Of a stretch of DNA of 27,004 bases, positions 22,903-27,004 are shown piece after piece. Each line of letters begins with the position of its first letter. The stretch's first letter is position 1. The position numbers were made by a program, and so were the translations under genes. This DNA is from a virus, in the IMG/VR virus record IMGVR_UViG_3300029448_000344, positions 1-27,004 of that record, one strand, 5' to 3'. A model generated the notes under the pieces. The model had not been told where the DNA came from. It was given only the letters and a program-made list of their open reading frames with translations, and did no database searches.

Positions 22903-23286
22903 TTACTGTTCCTTTTTAGTTGTAGTAACTGTTTTATAATACACAACAACTTCTTTAAGTTCATTTATATACCTTTTAAGTTCCTGCATATTGTAAGCCA
23001 TTACCTCATAATCAGGTATTGTCATGGCTAAAAATACAAGTTCGCCTTCTTGTTTTTCTATTCTTGCAAGTTGTTCTTCCCAGTTTTCAGGAGTAACAAC
23101 AATCCACATAGGTTCTTTTAAATCTATTTCTCTAGGCATAATAGGTTGAACTATTGTCCTATCTAGTGGTTTTGCTGTAACTTGTATTTCTTTAGTTGGA
23201 ATTAGGCTGCAACTGCAGACCATCATCAAGGTCGTCAACAACATTGCTGATTTCTTCGATTTCTTCCATAATGTGTTTTGTACCAT
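22903..23286 (-). CDS. Outer-membrane spanin-like lipoprotein (Rz1-type)
   Basis: A 127-residue protein follows AAAGGAA. The N-terminus has a basic stretch (WKKSKKS), a hydrophobic core (AMLLTTLMM) and a lipobox-like VCSC, so Cys26 is the probable lipidated residue. Then come a Pro-rich linker (VQPIMPREIDL), a WIVVTPENWEEQL block, and a C-terminal helix. I associate this layout with the lysis genes of T4-like and marine phages. It overlaps the membrane-anchored partner gene by 95 bases in another frame. The pair would bridge and fuse the inner and outer membranes at the last step of lysis. Confidence 0.65.
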   Translation of the reverse strand: MVQNTLWKKSKKSAMLLTTLMMVCSCSLIPTKEIQVTAKPLDRTIVQPIMPREIDLKEPMWIVVTPENWEEQLARIEKQEGELVFLAMTIPDYEVMAYNMQELKRYINELKEVVVYYKTVTTTKKEQ

Positions 23287-23587
23287 TATTTATTTTCCTT
23301 TCCATTTCTACTGGGTCTGCCAGTATTTTTGCAGATAATTCATAGTCTTTTATAAACTGTGTATATCTATTAAGCTCTCTTTGTGCTGCTTGACTTTTAA
23401 TTACAAGGTCATTTAATTGTCCTGTTTGTAATTCAAAGTCTGCTTGTATAGATTGTATTGCTTCTTCTTGTGTAGCTATAGCATCTTCTAAAGCTATGTT
23501 ATTAGCTTTTAAAGTTATGTTTTCGTTATATAACCAATAACTACCAAAACCTAAAATTAAAATTATGCCTATTAATATTTGTTGCAT
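23192..23587 (-). CDS. Inner-membrane spanin-like protein (Rz-type)
   Basis: A 131-residue protein has GAGGAT before the ATG. One N-terminal membrane segment (residues 3-19, ILIGIILILGFGSYWLY) is followed by a long coiled-coil region (about 22-115) with many Gln, Glu and Leu residues (TQEEAIQSIQADFELQ). A conserved-looking DPVEMERKINNGTKHIM precedes the end. A type II anchored periplasmic coiled coil, overlapping a lipoprotein gene and followed by an endolysin, fits an i-spanin. The last about 31 residues share DNA with the o-spanin in another frame. Confidence 0.65.
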   Translation of the reverse strand: MQQILIGIILILGFGSYWLYNENITLKANNIALEDAIATQEEAIQSIQADFELQTGQLNDLVIKSQAAQRELNRYTQFIKDYELSAKILADPVEMERKINNGTKHIMEEIEEISNVVDDLDDGLQLQPNSN

Positions 23588-23814
23588 TAAATATCCTCAA
23601 TAATGTAATTTAGACCTGATGCACTTCTATATTCTATTAATCTATTATTTTCATCACGAAATTTAAGATGTTTTTCTTTTTGTACTAATATTTTTTTTGT
23701 TATATAACTTCGGTCATCTGAATCACCATATTCTTTATTAAAAGATACAGTAACTTTATATCGTGTTTTAAATAACTTTATAATCCATTTAATAATTAAT
23801 TTAATTGTATTCAT
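23587..23814 (-). CDS. Small protein with amphipathic N-terminus, unknown
   Basis: A 75-residue protein opens with an amphipathic helix (TIKLIIKWIIKLFKTRYK), followed by KVTVSFNKEYGDSDDRSY, KKILVQKEKHLKFRDENN and a GLNYIIEDI end. It seems to be a small alpha-plus-beta protein with a membrane-binding N-terminus, and similar small proteins occur in marine phages as I recall them. There is no clear ribosome site. The stop of the cyclase gene lies one base before its ATG, so it may depend on coupling. It could be a lysis accessory or antiholin-like factor, but the Lys-rich helix is not a typical holin. Confidence 0.6.
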   Translation of the reverse strand: MNTIKLIIKWIIKLFKTRYKVTVSFNKEYGDSDDRSYITKKILVQKEKHLKFRDENNRLIEYRSASGLNYIIEDI

Positions 23815-23815
23815 C

Positions 23816-25573
23816 TTAATTAATTATAGTATATATTTGTATAGGTTTTTCTTTGCCTTTTACATATATATTTTTTAGTTCTTTTAATATAATTTCAGAA
23901 TTAAAATTTTCTGAGTTAATAGTGTTATAACCTATAACAATATCTTCTCCAACTTCTTTAGTAGAACTTTCTAATCTTGCTGCTAAATTAACAGCATCAC
24001 CTATAGCTGTATAATCAAATCTTGTTTCGCTTCCCATGTTACCAATAACAGCATAACCAGTATTAACACCTACTCCTATTTCTACATCAATATTAGCTTG
24101 TTTAATTTTATCTTGAATTTCTTTTGCACATAATACTGCAGCAGTTTCATGGTCTGGTAAATCTAATGGTGCATTAAATATAGCCATCATTGCATCACCA
24201 ATATACTTATCTACCATACCTCCATACTCTTTTACTGCATTTGCTTGTATTGTTAAAGCTTTATTCATAATTTTAGTAACTTCTTCTGGCTCTAGCTTTT
24301 CAGACATAGCAGTAAAACCTCTTACATCTGTAAATAAAAATGTGCAGTATCTTCTTTCACCACCTAATACTAATGAATCTGGATTATCTTGAAGTTTTTT
24401 AACTTGTCTTGGGTCAAGATAATGCTCAAATTGTTTTTTAATTTGTTGTCTTAACTTGTATTGTTCTCTAAATCTTAAATAAAAACCTATTGATGCTGTT
24501 ATAAATTGTGAAATTAATGTCCAACTTACATCTATTAATATTCCACGCTGTATAAGATAGTGTCCAAAAAATATTGTTAAAAAGAATAATATACTGGTAA
24601 ATGTTATTCCTAGCGTCATTCCAAAAATATTTACACATAACCAGACAAAAGTTACTGTTATCACTAAAATTAATAGTTCAACAGCTAAATGCCAATCAGG
24701 TATATAAGGACTATCTTGTATAAGTATTGATTCTGCTAGTGCTGCTTGTATTTTATGTGGTTCTAATAAACCAACAGGAGTTGCAACTTGTGGCATTACT
24801 CCATTAGCCGTAACTCCAATAAATACAAACTTACCATTTACATCCATTTCTTTTAAATTAGTTTGTTCTGTATCTATCCAACTAATCCATTTGCGACCAA
24901 GGCTATCTGTTTTAACTGGTGGTATTCCTCTGATTGATATTTCTTCTATACCATTATCATTAGTTTTTATAATATATGTTTTTACACCAAATAAAGCTTT
25001 GTATATTTGTGTGCCAAAACTAGGAATCCAATTATTATTAGGTGTTTTAACTAAAAGAGGTATTCTTCTTACAAGTTGGTCAACTTCGGTGGGAGCAATG
25101 GCTAGACCCTGTAATGTATTATTTTTAAGAGTGTTCAGGTTTTCCTTAACTCCCAAAGATACTATACCACCATTATCTTCACCTTTCACTACAGTTCCTG
25201 TTGGCTTAGGATAATTACCTTTACCATCTTCAAACATAGCTATAACAGAAGGTGCATATCCTAAAGACCTTCCAAAATCTTCATCACCACCCATTCTGTC
25301 TGCTTGTGGAAAAGATATAACCCAACCAACTCCTAAAGCACCTTTACCAATAATTTCCATTTGTATATTAGCTAATCTTTTTCTAGGTAATGGATAGCCA
25401 CCTTCACGTTCTACATCTTCTTCTGTTATATTTAGTATGACAAAATTACCTGATGGTTCTGGTGTTTTTGTAAATGAATCAAATACTTTTAGTTTTAATA
25501 TTTCTGTAGGTGTTGACTGATATATTAATGGCAGTAAAAGTATTATAAGTATTGGTAATATTAATTTTTTCAT
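23816..25573 (-). CDS. Membrane-bound CHASE2 class III adenylate cyclase
   Basis: A 585-residue protein with one membrane or signal segment at 3-18. A CHASE2 sensor domain follows (about 25-290; FVILNITEEDVEREGGYPLPR, split here as FVILNITEED then GGYPLPRKRLANI, and FVFIGVTANGVM). Three membrane helices lie at about 296-314, 318-337 and 345-366, then a cyclase domain (about 408-583). Catalytic residues are complete: metal ligands D416 (FTDVRGF) and D460 (YIGDAMMA), base-selecting K456 and T522 (YTAIGD), and N529 and R533 (VNLAARLE). This predicts ATP to cAMP conversion at the inner membrane, as in cyanobacterial CyaB1-type active sites with Thr in place of Asp. The sensor faces the periplasm. 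The start overlaps the FecR stop (TAATG) with no good ribosome site. Confidence 0.9.
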   Translation of the reverse strand: MKKLILPILIILLLPLIYQSTPTEILKLKVFDSFTKTPEPSGNFVILNITEEDVEREGGYPLPRKRLANIQMEIIGKGALGVGWVISFPQADRMGGDEDFGRSLGYAPSVIAMFEDGKGNYPKPTGTVVKGEDNGGIVSLGVKENLNTLKNNTLQGLAIAPTEVDQLVRRIPLLVKTPNNNWIPSFGTQIYKALFGVKTYIIKTNDNGIEEISIRGIPPVKTDSLGRKWISWIDTEQTNLKEMDVNGKFVFIGVTANGVMPQVATPVGLLEPHKIQAALAESILIQDSPYIPDWHLAVELLILVITVTFVWLCVNIFGMTLGITFTSILFFLTIFFGHYLIQRGILIDVSWTLISQFITASIGFYLRFREQYKLRQQIKKQFEHYLDPRQVKKLQDNPDSLVLGGERRYCTFLFTDVRGFTAMSEKLEPEEVTKIMNKALTIQANAVKEYGGMVDKYIGDAMMAIFNAPLDLPDHETAAVLCAKEIQDKIKQANIDVEIGVGVNTGYAVIGNMGSETRFDYTAIGDAVNLAARLESSTKEVGEDIVIGYNTINSENFNSEIILKELKNIYVKGKEKPIQIYTIIN

Positions 25574-26691
25574 TAATCACTTTGAGTTATTGTTATTGTA
25601 GAATCACTACCACCATTAACTTTTATTATGTTAGAAATGCCATCTTGTATAAATATTACTGTGTAAGCATTATTTCCATCTAAATCTAACTGTACGCTTT
25701 CGCTAACACTTCTTCTTAAACTAACAACTTGTCCTGTAATTATAGTTGTTATCTGTGTATCTGGGTCTTTACCTAATAATGTTCCTGATATTTGTGTACT
25801 TGTAGCCTGTGCTAATTGGTCCTCTTCTTCAGCTATAGCTAATCCATCTAAAACATTTAATAAATCTTCTAAATAATTTACATCAAGATAATTTATGTCT
25901 AGTTCTGTAAATTCTAAACTATCTTCTTTTAAATAATCTTCTGCAAGATAGTCTATATCTAAGTCATTAAAATCAAGTACGCTATCTGTTTGTGTGCTTG
26001 TAGCTTCTTCTTCTATAACAGTTTCTTCTTTAGGAGGCGTAACAATTAACATATTGTCTATTACATCTAATGTTAAATCTAATATAACTGGTTTGCTTGG
26101 TGCTGATTCAAATACACTTACTGTAGTTGCTTCGTAAGGTTTGTTAAGTAAAACTGTTCCCATAGCAGTAACTACTTCTATTTCGCCACTAGAGAGCCCT
26201 AGAGAGTCTGGTAGCAGTATTATAAGGCTACGACCTAATTCATCTACTGTAGCCGTAAAATCAGTCCCACGAATAGCTATATTAGCTGTAGGTGTTTTAA
26301 GAGATATGTTTTGTTTATCTATACGATTTAAATTGCCTGTAATAAATCTTGCTGTACCAAGACCAAAGGTAAGAGCCATTTTTGCTTTAGATGGGTCAGG
26401 GTCATAAATGTATTCATCTATTAATAGTTGTGAGTGTTCAGTAAGCTTTACAATAGAATCATCAAGAAATGTAATAGCCATTCTTCCATTAGTAGTAATA
26501 GCTTCATCATTACTTTGTATAGAAAATTTTAATTCGGCATCTAATGGTTTATCTCTTACTATTTGTGCTGAACCATTTAGTTCAGATATATCTCCAATAT
26601 TAACAGCTTGTGCTTGTACCTTGGTCGTTTTGGATAACGCAAACAGTAGAAGCAGCATTGCCACCGATTGATATAATTTTAAGCCAGTCAT
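25573..26691 (-). CDS. Exported FecR-domain protein with acidic Asp/Leu/Tyr repeats
   Basis: This 372-residue protein has an N-terminal signal peptide: K5, hydrophobic AMLLLLFAL, and an AQA site, so cleavage is likely after A29. Residues about 36-195 show a FecR domain: GRMAITFLDDSIVKL (with TEHSQLLIDEY following), then SLKTPTANIAIRGTDFTATV. A very acidic region (about 222-290) contains repeated D-x-D/N-Y-L units (DIDYLAEDYLKEDS, LDINYLDVNYLEDL). A beta-rich end follows (GQVVSLRRSVSESV, TVIFIQDGISNIIKV). It lacks the membrane helix of sigma-regulating FecR, so it is probably periplasmic or surface-bound. It is coupled to the cyclase, suggesting it delivers a signal to or shields CHASE2. The alternative start at 26658 (M12) is possible. 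Confidence 0.8.
   Translation of the reverse strand: MTGLKLYQSVAMLLLLFALSKTTKVQAQAVNIGDISELNGSAQIVRDKPLDAELKFSIQSNDEAITTNGRMAITFLDDSIVKLTEHSQLLIDEYIYDPDPSKAKMALTFGLGTARFITGNLNRIDKQNISLKTPTANIAIRGTDFTATVDELGRSLIILLPDSLGLSSGEIEVVTAMGTVLLNKPYEATTVSVFESAPSKPVILDLTLDVIDNMLIVTPPKEETVIEEEATSTQTDSVLDFNDLDIDYLAEDYLKEDSLEFTELDINYLDVNYLEDLLNVLDGLAIAEEEDQLAQATSTQISGTLLGKDPDTQITTIITGQVVSLRRSVSESVQLDLDGNNAYTVIFIQDGISNIIKVNGGSDSTITITQSD
25845..25990 (-). repeat. Acidic D-x-[DN]-Y-L repeats within the FecR-domain gene
   Basis: Degenerate units coding for LDIDYLAEDYL, LDINYLDVNYL and related text recur every roughly 7-20 residues. The region is strongly acidic with regularly spaced Leu and Tyr, and it separates the FecR domain from the C-terminal beta region. 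Confidence 0.55.
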
Positions 26692-27004
26692 TATCTTGGG
26701 TACTCAGTTGTTGTATGTTAAAAGTTCTTTGACCGCCTGTATGGTCTAGCCAAAAATATCCACCTGCTGAAGCATTAACACCAGTACCTGTATAATTTAC
26801 TGTATTATCAGAACCATCTATATCCATATAGTTTGTAGCACCATCAATATTTATATTTGATGTTACTGTGTTGCTAGAACCTTGAATAATCCAATCTAAA
26901 TTTAAATTTGCTGCTATTGCTGTAGTACCTTGATTTAAGGTAAATGTATTACTACTACCTGTAACTGCTATATTTTGGTCAGAACCTGCAGAACTATATG
27001 TATT
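26600..27004 (-). CDS. C-terminal part of an Asn/Ser/Gly-rich beta-repeat protein (partial)
   Basis: An open frame continues from the right edge to a TAG-free end at TAA/TGA-type stop near 26600, giving about 134 residues. It contains short beta-repeat units such as GSSNTFTLNQG, GSSNTVTSNINIDG and GSDNTVNYTG, spaced about 17-36 residues apart. This recalls beta-solenoid, curlin-like or adhesin proteins. The last part has WLDHTGGQRTFNIQQL and two Cys near the end. Its 3' end overlaps the start of the FecR gene by 92 bases in another frame. The start and any signal peptide lie outside the window. It could be an exported surface protein working with FecR/CHASE2, or the end of a phage tail fibre. 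Confidence 0.6.
   Translation of the reverse strand, partial: NTYSSAGSDQNIAVTGSSNTFTLNQGTTAIAANLNLDWIIQGSSNTVTSNINIDGATNYMDIDGSDNTVNYTGTGVNASAGGYFWLDHTGGQRTFNIQQLSTQDNDWLKIISIGGNAASTVCVIQNDQGTSTSC

Noticed and set aside
22902-22964. Longer N-terminus for the endolysin starting at 22964
   Set aside because: The extra 21 residues lie over the o-spanin gene. They could look like a weak signal segment, but the ATG at 22901 has a good ribosome site and gives the normal start of the lysozyme family.
23816-25573. Cyclase as a Pycsar-type anti-phage defence enzyme
   Set aside because: Pycsar cyclases are paired with a cyclic-nucleotide-binding effector, and none is present. This enzyme has a CHASE2 sensor, membrane helices and adenine-selecting residues, fitting a signalling adenylate cyclase.
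23587-26691. Possible prophage/host chromosome boundary, with the cyclase and FecR genes being host DNA
   Set aside because: There is no integrase, tRNA or att-like repeat, and the gene chain stays on the same strand with one-base gaps or overlaps into the spanin genes. A chimeric assembly cannot be fully excluded from sequence alone.

Overview
The window reads as part of a tailed double-stranded DNA phage genome. It is AT-rich by eye and packed wall to wall with genes. Gene content and order most resemble marine podoviruses of the pelagiphage kind: Gly/Ala- and Gln-rich virion proteins, a short-tail/DNA-ejection set ending in a giant polyvalent protein, and a small recombination module. The host is not shown directly; a marine alphaproteobacterium is an inference from composition and gene families. 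No terminase, portal, capsid, DNA polymerase, integrase, tRNA or CRISPR array is in view. No stretch longer than about 100 bases lacks a gene, and most junctions are TAATG or ATGA overlaps, so few promoters are expected inside the window.

Layout. (1) About 1-5149, + strand: a cassette of small DNA-metabolism genes. It holds a PD-(D/E)XK exonuclease with a cysteine cluster, a very acidic unknown protein, a DUF1071/Sak3-type annealing protein, a protein with an SSB-like DDDIPF tail, a Ref-like HNH nuclease and a RusA-like Holliday junction resolvase. Several small basic or coiled-coil proteins lie between them. Together these form an exonuclease/annealase/resolvase pathway. (2) About 5087-22455, - strand: virion genes in the order (transcribed right to left) beta-rich tail/stabilisation-like protein, a 67-aa protein, a 113-aa beta-sandwich protein, a 791-aa structural protein, a GNAT-like protein, two internal-virion-type proteins, and a 3029-aa giant protein with two zincin motifs and an LPD38-like C-terminal half. 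(3) 22458-23587, - strand: a lysis set of i-spanin, overlapping o-spanin and T4/P21-type endolysin, with no clear holin. (4) 23587-27004, - strand: a 75-aa protein, a membrane CHASE2 class III adenylate cyclase, a FecR-domain exported protein, and the C-terminal part of an Asn/Ser-rich repeat protein that runs off the window.

Two things stand out. First, the CHASE2 cyclase and FecR protein form a translationally coupled pair inside the late phage operon. This looks like a bacterial envelope-sensing/second-messenger system carried by a virus. Second, the giant virion protein is cut into modules by a recurring [IL]PTFSR motif. The motif also occurs once in the 791-aa virion protein, and the giant protein ends in a similar NIPIFS. 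Together with the two HExxH sites, this suggests a polyprotein processed at FSR sites. Both are inferences from sequence only.
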